Below are positions 1 to 6,210 of a DNA stretch of 6,422 nt, piece by piece. The stretch covers positions 1-6,422 of the forward strand of contig JAKJEU010000088.1 of NCBI GenBank assembly GCA_022705265.1, read 5' to 3'. Made by a program: the position numbers and the translations under genes. Origin of the DNA: Pseudomonadota bacterium (GTDB taxonomy: Bacteria; Pseudomonadota; Alphaproteobacteria; JAKJEU01). Numbering within the stretch: position 1 is the stretch's first letter; each line of letters opens with the position of its first letter. Below the pieces are notes generated by a model. That model saw only the letters and a list, made by a program, of their open reading frames with translations, was not told where the DNA came from and did no database searches.

Positions 1-1
1 T

Positions 2-1015
2 TCAAAAAATTTACATAAAATATTTCGTTATTTACTGACGATGATTTTTTATTTATTTATAAATTCTGTGTTTATTCTTAAATTTCAAGAGAAAGACTAT
101 ACTTTGGAAAGTCAATTTTTATCCGAATTTGCAAGTTTTTCATTTGGTTTTTTCCTTATGTATCTTGGGCTTCATTTGTTGTCTGATTTTTTATATGTTA
201 TAAAATGTTATCCAAAATGGTTGGATAAAAATAGGGGTAAGGAATTCCTTATTTTTTCTTCTGTGATTGTATCTTTGTATGTTTTTGGATATGTCAGTGC
301 AAGGATTACAAGTTATAATTCATATGACATTATTGTTAATAAACCAAACATAGATTTAAAGGTTGCGGTTATTGCCGACTTGCATCTTGGCAACCACATG
401 GTAAGTGGCGAAAGATTGGTAAAAATTGCAAAAAAGGTTAACGAATACAACCCTGACCTTGTTTTGTTTTTGGGTGACCAATTTGATTATTATAAATCAC
501 CTGTGGATTTTGCAAGTTATGAGCAAGGGTTTAAGGAATTTAATGCAAAACTTGGAAAATTTGCGGTGGTAGGAAATCATGAATATTATGGGGACAGTTT
601 TTTTCTTATATCATCAAAATTGCATGATTTAGGTATATTTACTTTGCGAGATAGAAAAAAGGCATTCGATAATTTTGAAATAATTTCAAGAGATGATAAA
701 ATTATGGAAACGGCTAAGTCTTTGAAAGGTTTTAATGTTGATAATAACAAGCTTTCAATCGTTTTGTCGCATCGACCTGATAAAATAAGGATTGACGAAG
801 CAGTTAATGAAAAAATTGATTTAATGATATCTGGACATACTCACGGAGGGCAAGTTTTCCCATTAAATTTAATTATAAAATATGGTTTTGGTTTAAGAAG
901 CAAAAAGATTGAGGATACCAATTTGTTTATATCAAGTGGAGTAGGTGGTTTTTATCCTTTAATAAGGCTTTTTACTGATTCGGAAGTGGCTTTTTTAAAC
1001 ATAAAAAGTAACTAG
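2..1015 (+). CDS. Membrane-anchored YkuE-type metallophosphoesterase, probably 5'-truncated by the window edge
   Basis: This is a calcineurin-like metallophosphoesterase that hydrolyses phosphate esters with a two-metal centre; the substrate is unknown. Counting from the ATG at 41 (324 residues), the metal-site motifs appear in order: DLH (D113, H115), GD (145-146), GNHE (178-181), SH (243-244) and GHTHGGQ (265-271). All expected ligands are present. Before them lie about three hydrophobic segments (about 1-13, 30-50 and 68-86), which would anchor the enzyme in the inner membrane. The frame stays open from the ATG back to base 2, and no Shine-Dalgarno sequence precedes the ATG, so I infer that the true start lies outside the window. 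The usual Gly before the RDD-like turn is Ser (ISRDD, about 195-199). The family includes Bacillus YkuE and chlamydial LpxG, a UDP-diacylglucosamine hydrolase; a lipid A role here is only possible. The family call is firm, the function is not. Confidence 0.88.
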   Translation, partial: SKNLHKIFRYLLTMIFYLFINSVFILKFQEKDYTLESQFLSEFASFSFGFFLMYLGLHLLSDFLYVIKCYPKWLDKNRGKEFLIFSSVIVSLYVFGYVSARITSYNSYDIIVNKPNIDLKVAVIADLHLGNHMVSGERLVKIAKKVNEYNPDLVLFLGDQFDYYKSPVDFASYEQGFKEFNAKLGKFAVVGNHEYYGDSFFLISSKLHDLGIFTLRDRKKAFDNFEIISRDDKIMETAKSLKGFNVDNNKLSIVLSHRPDKIRIDEAVNEKIDLMISGHTHGGQVFPLNLIIKYGFGLRSKKIEDTNLFISSGVGGFYPLIRLFTDSEVAFLNIKSN

Positions 1016-1020
1016 TTACC

Positions 1021-1059
1021 AATAAAAAAATATTTTTTAAGGCATCTAGCTTTTTTATT
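1021..1059 (+). terminator. AT-rich inverted repeat, possible weak terminator after the phosphoesterase gene
   Basis: AATAAAAAA (1021-1029) is an exact inverted copy of TTTTTTATT (1051-1059), five bases after the phosphoesterase stop. A small GC island with GC at both ends (1042-1050) sits just before the six-T run at 1051-1056. The shape is that of a factor-independent terminator, but the stem is almost all A:T and so weak. It could instead be chance in AT-rich spacer DNA. Confidence 0.35.
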
Positions 1060-1066
1060 AATTTGG

Positions 1067-1075
1067 TGTTATACC
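1067..1075 (+). promoter_or_regulatory. Possible extended -10 promoter element for the YidE-type transporter gene
   Basis: TGTTATACC has the TG dinucleotide one base before a TATA-containing hexamer, as in an extended -10 element, and no good -35 is visible. Transcription would begin near 1082, leaving a 40-base leader. The leader holds AACAA/TTGTT arms (1080-1084 and 1092-1096) and the perfect AT palindrome TTAAAATTTTAA (1096-1107). Another -10 candidate is TATATT at 1088-1093. Both are weak. Confidence 0.27.
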
Positions 1076-1122
1076 TAGCAACAAAAATATATTGTTTAAA
1101 ATTTTAATAAAGAAGGTTTTTT

Positions 1123-2778
1123 ATGACTCCGCAACTACTTACGATTGTGATTTTACTTATTACTTGTGCTCTTGGAATGGCCTTGGGTGCTATAAGGATA
1201 AAGGGCATAGGTCTAAGTGTCGGGGGTGTTTTATTCTCGGGTATTATTTGTGGTTATATTTTAAATATAAGGCAAGTTGAGCTTCAAGTATCGAGTCTTG
1301 AATTTATTCGTGATTTTGGTTTGGTGCTTTTTATTTACACCATCGGTATGCAAGTTGGAGCGGATTTTTTCGAAACTTTAAGAAAAAATGGTAAAGTTCA
1401 TTTTGTTATAACCGGCTCAATTATGCTTATGGGTGCATTAATCACTTTTATTATTTATAAATTTGCTGGTGTGTCGCTTCCTGTTGCTCTTGGTATATTC
1501 TCGGGTGCGGTAACAAGCACACCATCACTTGGTGCGGGTCAACAAGCTTTGCTGGAAATGGGTTTTGCAAAAAAGGCTGTTTCTGATATTTCTATTGCCT
1601 ATTCAATTGCATATCCGCTTGGTATGGTGGGTATTTTCGTGGTGGTTTTGTTTTTAAAAACAATTTTAAGAATAAATATCCATTCCGAAGTTATTAAGTA
1701 TGAAAAAAGCAAAGAAAGCGAACATGAGCCAATTGGTACTGCTAATTTAGTGGTTAAAAACGAATTTTGTGATGGTTTGCCTTTGCTTGCAATCCCTGGA
1801 ATGTATAAGCAAGGTGTGGTCGTTTCAAGAATGAAAAGAGACGGCGAAGTATTAATTCCAACCATCAGAACCGAAGTAAAAATCGGAGACATTTTGCATC
1901 TTGTAGGCCCTCAAAGCAAGATTAACGACATGAAAATAATTCTTGGAAGACAAGAAGATGATACTTTTGTTAATATAAGTGACATAAGGTCTGAAAAAAT
2001 CACGGTTACAAGTCATAAAGTAATTGGAAAAACCATTGAATATGTTACTGAAACTGCTCCTGGTGAGTTTGTTATTTCAAAAATCAAAAGAAATGGTATA
2101 GAGTTTCCGTATTCTTCTGATTTGGTTTTGTGCTTTGCTGATGAAATTACAATTGTTGGTAAGCAAATTGATGCTCTTCCATTAATTCAGTTGGTTGGGA
2201 ATGATAAAAAGGCTGTCGAAAAAATTAAAATCATGCCGATGTTCCTTGGAATGGCTTTGGGTGTGCTTTTGGGGGTTGTTCCTTTTATTTTGCCAGGTGG
2301 AGACATGAGTATTAAGCTTGGTCTTGCTGGTGGACCTTTAATCATGGCGATTATCCTTGCAAGAGTTGGTAATTTGGGGCCAATTATTTGGTATTTACCT
2401 CAAACCGTGAATTTTGCATTGCGTGAGTTTGGACTTGTTTTATTCCTTGGCGTTATTGGTATTACTTCTGGTCCAAAGTTTTTTGAAATATTGGCTTATG
2501 GTGATGGTTTAAAATGGGTTATGCTTGGTCTTACTATTACTTTAATTCCTGCAATTATTATGGGAATTGTTGCAAGATTTTTCTTTAAAGAAAATTTCTT
2601 AACCATCGCGGGTCTTATTTCTGGAAGTTATATGAATACTTCGGCGCTTGCTTTTTCAAATGGTTTATCACCATCTCAAGCTGCTACTATGGCTTATGCT
2701 TCGGTTTATCCTTTGGCAACTTTGCTTACGATTCTTGTACCTCAAATCGTGGTGTTTTTTGTAAAGTTGATTGGATAG
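1123..2778 (+). CDS. yidE: YidE-type putative transporter (AspT/YidE/YbjL family, two RCK_C domains)
   Basis: This is an inner-membrane transport protein of the AspT antiporter superfamily. Its 551 residues match the roughly 553 of E. coli YidE, whose substrate is not established. It has two homologous membrane halves (about 1-182 and 370-551) around two cytoplasmic RCK_C (TrkA-C) domains (about 205-275 and 290-362). The internal duplication is visible: DFGLVLFIYTIGMQVG (64-79) matches EFGLVLFLGVIGITSG (435-450), and AYPLG (163-167) matches VYPLA (528-532). The first half keeps the family signature SGAVTSTPSLGAGQQ (127-141). The equivalent in the second half, GSMTDPPALAF in E. coli as I recall it, is GSYMNTSALAF (501-511), so the Asp-Pro-Pro is lost. 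LGLAGGPLIMA (399-409) is near-identical to E. coli. The start is supported by AGAAGG at 1111-1116, six bases upstream. The gene stands alone between 107- and 158-base spacers. Family assignment is firm; orthology to yidE is likely, and the substrate is unknown. Confidence 0.93.
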   Translation: MTPQLLTIVILLITCALGMALGAIRIKGIGLSVGGVLFSGIICGYILNIRQVELQVSSLEFIRDFGLVLFIYTIGMQVGADFFETLRKNGKVHFVITGSIMLMGALITFIIYKFAGVSLPVALGIFSGAVTSTPSLGAGQQALLEMGFAKKAVSDISIAYSIAYPLGMVGIFVVVLFLKTILRINIHSEVIKYEKSKESEHEPIGTANLVVKNEFCDGLPLLAIPGMYKQGVVVSRMKRDGEVLIPTIRTEVKIGDILHLVGPQSKINDMKIILGRQEDDTFVNISDIRSEKITVTSHKVIGKTIEYVTETAPGEFVISKIKRNGIEFPYSSDLVLCFADEITIVGKQIDALPLIQLVGNDKKAVEKIKIMPMFLGMALGVLLGVVPFILPGGDMSIKLGLAGGPLIMAIILARVGNLGPIIWYLPQTVNFALREFGLVLFLGVIGITSGPKFFEILAYGDGLKWVMLGLTITLIPAIIMGIVARFFFKENFLTIAGLISGSYMNTSALAFSNGLSPSQAATMAYASVYPLATLLTILVPQIVVFFVKLIG

Positions 2779-2792
2779 TTATTTAATTATAG

Positions 2793-2821
2793 TTGATTTT
2801 TGAAAAATAAAGTCATACCAT
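2793..2821 (+). promoter_or_regulatory. Candidate distal promoter for serS
   Basis: TTGATT (2793-2798) and TACCAT (2816-2821) each match four of six sigma-70 consensus bases and are 17 bases apart. Transcription would start near 2828, giving a leader of about 110 bases that contains the complementary arms described for 2840-2931. CATAAT (2819-2824) is a better -10 but has no well-spaced -35. No convincing terminator for the upstream transporter gene was seen, so read-through is possible. Confidence 0.33.
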
Positions 2822-2839
2822 AATTATATGAAAATATTT

Positions 2840-2931
2840 TTAAGCAAAAGAATCTCCTCCCCTTGTGGGGAAAATATATAAGTTTGTTTTTTAACAAATC
2901 GCTTAACTATAACTTATTTAAAATGGAGATT
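2840..2931 (+). promoter_or_regulatory. Possible structured leader of serS with arms complementary to its ribosome-binding site
   Basis: Several exact complementarities lie in this 92-base stretch. TTAAGC (2840-2845) pairs with GCTTAA (2901-2906). TCCCC (2858-2862) pairs with GGGGA (2867-2871) around a TTGT loop. TTTGTT (2883-2888) pairs with AACAAA (2893-2898) around four T. AATCTCC (2851-2857) pairs with GGAGATT (2925-2931), which contains the serS Shine-Dalgarno. The last pairing would form a pseudoknot with the first and hide the ribosome-binding site. ATAAGTT (2878-2884) and AACTTAT (2911-2917) offer a competing stem. It resembles no riboswitch or T-box I know: no T-box consensus is present. 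The GC-rich hairpin may instead be the relic of a CTCCCC-TTGT-GGGGAG repeat. Confidence 0.3.
2884..2913 (+). promoter_or_regulatory. Candidate proximal promoter for serS
   Basis: TATAAC (2908-2913) matches five of six -10 bases, and TTGTTT (2884-2889) is a poor -35 at 18-base spacing. Transcription would start near 2920, leaving only about 17 bases before the ATG, with the Shine-Dalgarno GGAG at 2925-2928. If this promoter is the active one, the upstream complementary arms would not be in the mRNA, which makes it the main competitor of the structured-leader idea. Confidence 0.33.
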
Positions 2932-2936
2932 TTATT

Positions 2937-4190
2937 ATGCTTGATATTAAATTTATCAGGGAAAATCCTGATGTTGTGAAGACTGCCGTAAAAAATAAAA
3001 ATATTAAACTTGATGTTGATTTGCTTTTGAAAATCGACATGGAACTTTTGAATGTTAAAAACTTAATCCAAAATTTATCGGAAGAAAAAAATCGTTTAAG
3101 CCTTGAAATAAGAAATAATAATGAAGAGGCTAAAACAAGGGCTTTGGAGGTCAAGGTTTTAATCAAAGAAAATGAGGAAGCCTTAAAGGAAAAAGAGCAA
3201 GAGTTTAAAAAAATGATGCTTTTAACTCCGACAATTCCAAGCGAAGAAGTGCCAATTGGAATTGATGCAAGTTTTAATGTTGTCACCAAAAAGTTTGGAG
3301 AAATAAGAAAATTCGATTTTAAGCCAAAAAGCCATATAGAGCTTTTGGACATAAATGATTTAGCCGAATTTAATAAAATAACAAAGATATGTGGAAGCCG
3401 AACTTTGGCTTTGAAAAACAATCTTGCAAGGCTTGAAATGGCTTTGTGGCAATTTACATATGATATTTTGTTTGAAAAAGGTTTTACTTTGTTTAATCTT
3501 CCATCAGTTGTATTTGAAGAAGCTTTGTATGGAACGGGGCATTTCCCAAATGAAATTGAAAATACTTACGCCTTACCAAAGGATAAGCAATATTTAACAG
3601 GGACAGCAGAAGTAGTCTTAAACGGAATTCATAAAGATGAAATATTAAACGAAGATGATTTGCCAATTAAGTATGCTGGTTTTTCGCCATGTTTTAGAAG
3701 AGAAGCAGGTTCATATGGAAAGGATATAAAAGGGCTTATCAGAGTTCATCAATTTATGAAGGTAGAGCAATTTATAATTACCAAAAATGATTTGGAAGAG
3801 TCGGAAAAAATGTATCAATTTTTGCTTAATAATACCGAAGAGCTTTTACAAAAATTAAAAATTCCATATCAAATTATAATGTGCTCAACCGGAGATATGG
3901 GGGTTGGTAAGTATAAAATGCAAGATGTTGAATGTTATTTACCTTCGGAAAATCGTTATATCGAAACGCACAGCTGTTCAAATCTTCATGAATTTCAAGC
4001 AAGGAGAACAAATATAAGGTATAGAGAAAATAAAACAAATAAAGTTAAGTTCGTTCATACTTTGAATAATACAGGCCTTGCAACGCCAAGAATATTGGCT
4101 GCAATAATTGAAAATTACCAAGAAAGGGATGGAAAAATCAAAATTCCAGAAGCTTTGAGACCATATTTAAGAAATTTAGAATGGTTATAA
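2937..4190 (+). CDS. serS: Seryl-tRNA synthetase (class II), divergent motif wording
   Basis: This cytoplasmic enzyme activates serine with ATP and charges tRNA-Ser and tRNA-Sec. Its 417 residues are a normal length. The N-terminal tRNA-binding domain opens with MLDIKFIRENPD and has a Lys/Glu-rich antiparallel coiled-coil arm (about 30-95). The catalytic core shows the serine-binding TAE (223-225), motif 2 with FRRE (253-256) and VHQF (270-273), E277, the THSCSN segment (344-349) followed by FQARR (353-357), and motif 3, NNTGLATPR (377-385), with its arginine at 385. All expected key residues are present. Several places differ from E. coli-like enzymes: LTGTAEV replaces LIPTAEV, and NNTGLATPR replaces NGSGLAVGR; this wording reminds me of other bacterial lineages. 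The start has GGAGA at 2925-2929, seven bases upstream. Flanking spacers of 158 and 76 bases suggest a single-gene unit. Confidence 0.97.
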   Translation: MLDIKFIRENPDVVKTAVKNKNIKLDVDLLLKIDMELLNVKNLIQNLSEEKNRLSLEIRNNNEEAKTRALEVKVLIKENEEALKEKEQEFKKMMLLTPTIPSEEVPIGIDASFNVVTKKFGEIRKFDFKPKSHIELLDINDLAEFNKITKICGSRTLALKNNLARLEMALWQFTYDILFEKGFTLFNLPSVVFEEALYGTGHFPNEIENTYALPKDKQYLTGTAEVVLNGIHKDEILNEDDLPIKYAGFSPCFRREAGSYGKDIKGLIRVHQFMKVEQFIITKNDLEESEKMYQFLLNNTEELLQKLKIPYQIIMCSTGDMGVGKYKMQDVECYLPSENRYIETHSCSNLHEFQARRTNIRYRENKTNKVKFVHTLNNTGLATPRILAAIIENYQERDGKIKIPEALRPYLRNLEWL

Positions 4191-4197
4191 CTTTTAA

Positions 4198-4225
4198 CTG
4201 GAATATGACAAAAATTTTTTATAAT
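4198..4225 (+). promoter_or_regulatory. Candidate promoter for the MFS transporter gene
   Basis: A perfect TATAAT lies at 4220-4225. The best-spaced -35 is poor: CTGGAA (4198-4203), three of six matches with 16-base spacing. The -10 overlaps a 12-base perfect palindrome, ATAATATATTAT (4221-4232), which could be an operator but is pure A/T. Transcription would begin near 4232, giving a leader of about 35 bases. The AAAAATTTTTT stretch (4210-4220) just before may weakly end serS transcription. Confidence 0.42.
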
Positions 4226-4266
4226 ATATTATTCTCTTATCGTTAAATTTATTCAGAGTGGTTAAA

Positions 4267-5592
4267 ATGAAAATAAGTGTAGATGCAAACGCATTTTCTG
4301 CGTTGAAATCATATAATTTTAGGCGTTATTTGTATGTTCAAGTAATTTGTGTTATCGGTTTTTGGATGCAAGATACCGCAATGAAATGGATTGTTTATGA
4401 ATTAACGGGATCTAATTCAAGTCTTGGTATCATAAGTATTGTTACCCAAACTCCAATTATTGCTTTGACTTTTTTAATTGGAGCATGGCTTGATAATGCA
4501 AATTATCGTAAGGTTATTTTAGCCACTCAACTTATGACTATGTTCCATGCGTTTACTTTGGCAGCACTTGTTTTTTCTGGCAATATTAATTATTGGTACA
4601 TTGTGGTTTTGGCTGGTTATTATGGTTTTGTTAATGCCGTATATTGGCCAGCAAGGCAAGCATCAGTTGTTTGTTTGGTCGATAGTGATAAAGATTTAAA
4701 AAGTGGCATAAGCATTTATTCATGTTTATTTAACTTATCAAAATTGCTTGGACCTTCTATTGCTGGTTGGGTGATTTTTAAATATGGTTCTGGGGCTTGC
4801 TTTTTGTTTAATGCTTTGTCTTATATTCCTGTTATGTATGTTATATATATAACAACATTTAGAGAAAGAAAGAAAAAGACCGTAAAACAAAATGCTTTCA
4901 AATCTATGGTGGAAGGTTTTAAATATGTAAAAGATTTTACACCATTAAGAACGGTTATTATATTTTTGGCGGTTATTTGTTTGCTTAATGCTCCGATGGG
5001 TGTTTTGTTGCCATCAATTGCAAAAGATATATTAAAAGACGGTTCAAAAATGTTTGGTTATTTGCAAGGAGGCATTGGTTTCGGAGCGGTTATAGGCGGG
5101 GTTTTCTTATCAGGGTTTGTTAAATTAAGATATCTTCCATTTTCAATTGCGATTGCGGCAACATCTTTGGGGCTTATGCAATGTTGGTTTGCTTCGACTG
5201 CTGCTGTGGTTGCTAATTCTTTGGGTGATGGTGGTGTTATGTGGTATGGTTCTGAATCTGCTATGCCTTGGGCAATTTTTACAATTTTGTTGACTATTCC
5301 AATTGGTTTTTCAACGGTATGTACAACGGTTGGTATTAATACTTTGATGCAAACAGTTTGCGATGATGATAAAAGATCAAGGATTATAAGTTTTTATACT
5401 ATATGTTTGAACGGTGTTTCGGCTCTTGGAATGCTTGCTTGTGGTTTTTTGGCGGATAAGTTTGGGACGATACAAACTACTATATTGTTTGGTGTTATGA
5501 CGGTGGTTGCAGCAATGGTTTATTTATTTAATGCTCCAAAAGTGTCGAAAAGTTTAAGACCTGTGTTTGATATGATTGAACAAGAATCATAA
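4267..5592 (+). CDS. Major facilitator superfamily exporter, MFS_3/EntS-like (DHA3) group
   Basis: This is an inner-membrane secondary transporter, probably a proton-coupled exporter; the substrate cannot be told. The 441 residues carry about 12 membrane helices in two halves joined by a basic loop (about 198-228, with RERKKKTVK). Family marks are F-R-R-Y-L (18-22), YELTGS (44-49), a motif-A-like GAWLDNANYRK (72-82), PARQ (128-131), GPSIAG (162-167), a second motif A at GFLADKFG (393-400), and the Q-x(6)-K-R-S-R segment (362-372). The start is the ATG at 4267, because AGAGTGG (4255-4261) is well placed for it; a GTG at 4258 would add three residues but overlaps that site. A Gly/Ala/Ser-rich loop at about 311-333, between helices 9 and 10, is longer than I expect for the family. 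The gene converges on aat, with stops 11 bases apart. Relatives export siderophores, drugs or macrolides; none can be preferred. Confidence 0.9.
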   Translation: MKISVDANAFSALKSYNFRRYLYVQVICVIGFWMQDTAMKWIVYELTGSNSSLGIISIVTQTPIIALTFLIGAWLDNANYRKVILATQLMTMFHAFTLAALVFSGNINYWYIVVLAGYYGFVNAVYWPARQASVVCLVDSDKDLKSGISIYSCLFNLSKLLGPSIAGWVIFKYGSGACFLFNALSYIPVMYVIYITTFRERKKKTVKQNAFKSMVEGFKYVKDFTPLRTVIIFLAVICLLNAPMGVLLPSIAKDILKDGSKMFGYLQGGIGFGAVIGGVFLSGFVKLRYLPFSIAIAATSLGLMQCWFASTAAVVANSLGDGGVMWYGSESAMPWAIFTILLTIPIGFSTVCTTVGINTLMQTVCDDDKRSRIISFYTICLNGVSALGMLACGFLADKFGTIQTTILFGVMTVVAAMVYLFNAPKVSKSLRPVFDMIEQES

Positions 5593-5603
5593 AAAAATAT
5601 AAT

Positions 5604-6191
5604 TTATGGAAGCTCTAAGTCTTTAAGATTTAGGGCTTCTTTTAAAAGTTTAAGATATTTTTTCTGACTTATTTCAATTCCACCAAGAGAAGCAAGGTGA
5701 GGCGTTAAAAATTGAGTATCAAGAAGGATAAACCCTTTTTTATTTAATAAATTGACGAGATGAAAAAGTGCGATTTTAGAAGTGTTTTTCATGATTGAAA
5801 ACATACTTTCACCAAAAAAAGCTCCTTTATGACTTACTCCGTAAAGCCCGCCGACGAGTTGGTCGTTAAACCATACTTCAATGCTGTGGGCTTTTTTTAT
5901 TTTAAAAAGCTCGTTATAAAGTTCGAATATAGTTCCATTAATCCATGTTTCATCACGGTTGGCACAGGCTTTCATAACATCTTTGAATGCTTTATTTACT
6001 GTTATTTCAAAAATATTTTTGTTAAGTTCTCTTTTTAAACTTTTTGAAGGCTTAAAGGTTTCAAGAGGTATAATGCCTCGATTAATTGGTTCAACGGCAA
6101 ATATTTCTTGTTCCTTTTTGCTGTTTGCCATAGGGAAAAGACCAACCTCGTACAAGTAAATTAATTCTTGGACGCTTATTTGTCGTGGCAA
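5604..6191 (-). CDS. aat: Leucyl/phenylalanyl-tRNA-protein transferase
   Basis: This cytoplasmic enzyme moves Leu or Phe from tRNA to proteins with N-terminal Arg or Lys, marking them for ClpS/ClpAP (N-degron pathway). The 195 residues match the compact alphaproteobacterial form; E. coli Aat has 234. Visible marks are GLFPMA (17-22), DETWIN (80-85), HSIEVW (102-107), LVGGLYGV (112-119), GESMFS (127-132) and LLDTQF (156-161). E128, D158 and Q160 have the spacing of catalytic-site E156, D186 and Q188 of E. coli. The start is uncertain. TTG at 6191 gives the N-terminus expected for short Aat (MPRQISVQEL), but has no Shine-Dalgarno. No ATG or GTG lies between it and the in-frame stop upstream. 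An ATT at 6218-6216 has a purine-rich stretch before it but would be a very rare start. The gene follows lpxC by 19 bases, so translational coupling is likely. The protein call is firm. Confidence 0.95.
   Translation of the reverse strand: MPRQISVQELIYLYEVGLFPMANSKKEQEIFAVEPINRGIIPLETFKPSKSLKRELNKNIFEITVNKAFKDVMKACANRDETWINGTIFELYNELFKIKKAHSIEVWFNDQLVGGLYGVSHKGAFFGESMFSIMKNTSKIALFHLVNLLNKKGFILLDTQFLTPHLASLGGIEISQKKYLKLLKEALNLKDLELP
5609..5643 (+). terminator. Factor-independent terminator for the MFS gene, inside the 3' end of aat
   Basis: Bases 5609-5621 pair with 5627-5639 to give a 13-bp stem with a five-base loop (TTTAA), all Watson-Crick except two G:U pairs (5614/5634 and 5619/5629). 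CTTC runs directly into TTTT (5640-5643), the U-run needed on the + strand. The hairpin begins 17 bases after the MFS stop. On the - strand the stem is separated by about ten bases from a seven-T run (complement of 5591-5597), so it could also serve aat, less neatly. The stem encodes the final codons of aat. Confidence 0.72.
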
Positions 6192-6210
6192 AATGTAATA
6201 ATGGGCTTGG

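Noticed and set aside
1096..1107. Perfect palindrome TTAAAATTTTAA as an operator
   Set aside because: It is A/T only in AT-rich spacer DNA, so chance is a sufficient explanation; mentioned only under the promoter entry.
1092..1280. Short + strand open frame of 62 codons overlapping the start of the YidE-type gene
   Set aside because: It overlaps a strongly supported gene in another frame, has a biased Cys/Tyr-rich composition and no family resemblance; it is a shadow.
1599..1892. 97-codon open frame on the - strand inside the YidE-type gene
   Set aside because: It lies antisense to a conserved coding region, with no ribosome-binding site or recognisable motif.
2793..2936. T-box leader controlling serS
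   Set aside because: T-box control of serS is common in Firmicutes, but neither the conserved T-box sequence nor a terminator/antiterminator pair is present, and the organism is Gram-negative.
2918..3421. 167-codon open frame on the - strand across the 5' part of serS
   Set aside because: Its Ser/Leu/Phe/Lys-rich sequence is what antisense reading of the Lys/Glu/Asn-rich SerRS arm produces; no start signal or motif supports it.
4258..4260. GTG start for the MFS gene
   Set aside because: The GTG lies within the Shine-Dalgarno-like AGAGTGG that serves the ATG nine bases downstream, and nothing upstream could serve the GTG.
5829..6159. Two overlapping + strand open frames antisense to aat
   Set aside because: Both mirror conserved aat codons and have no independent support.
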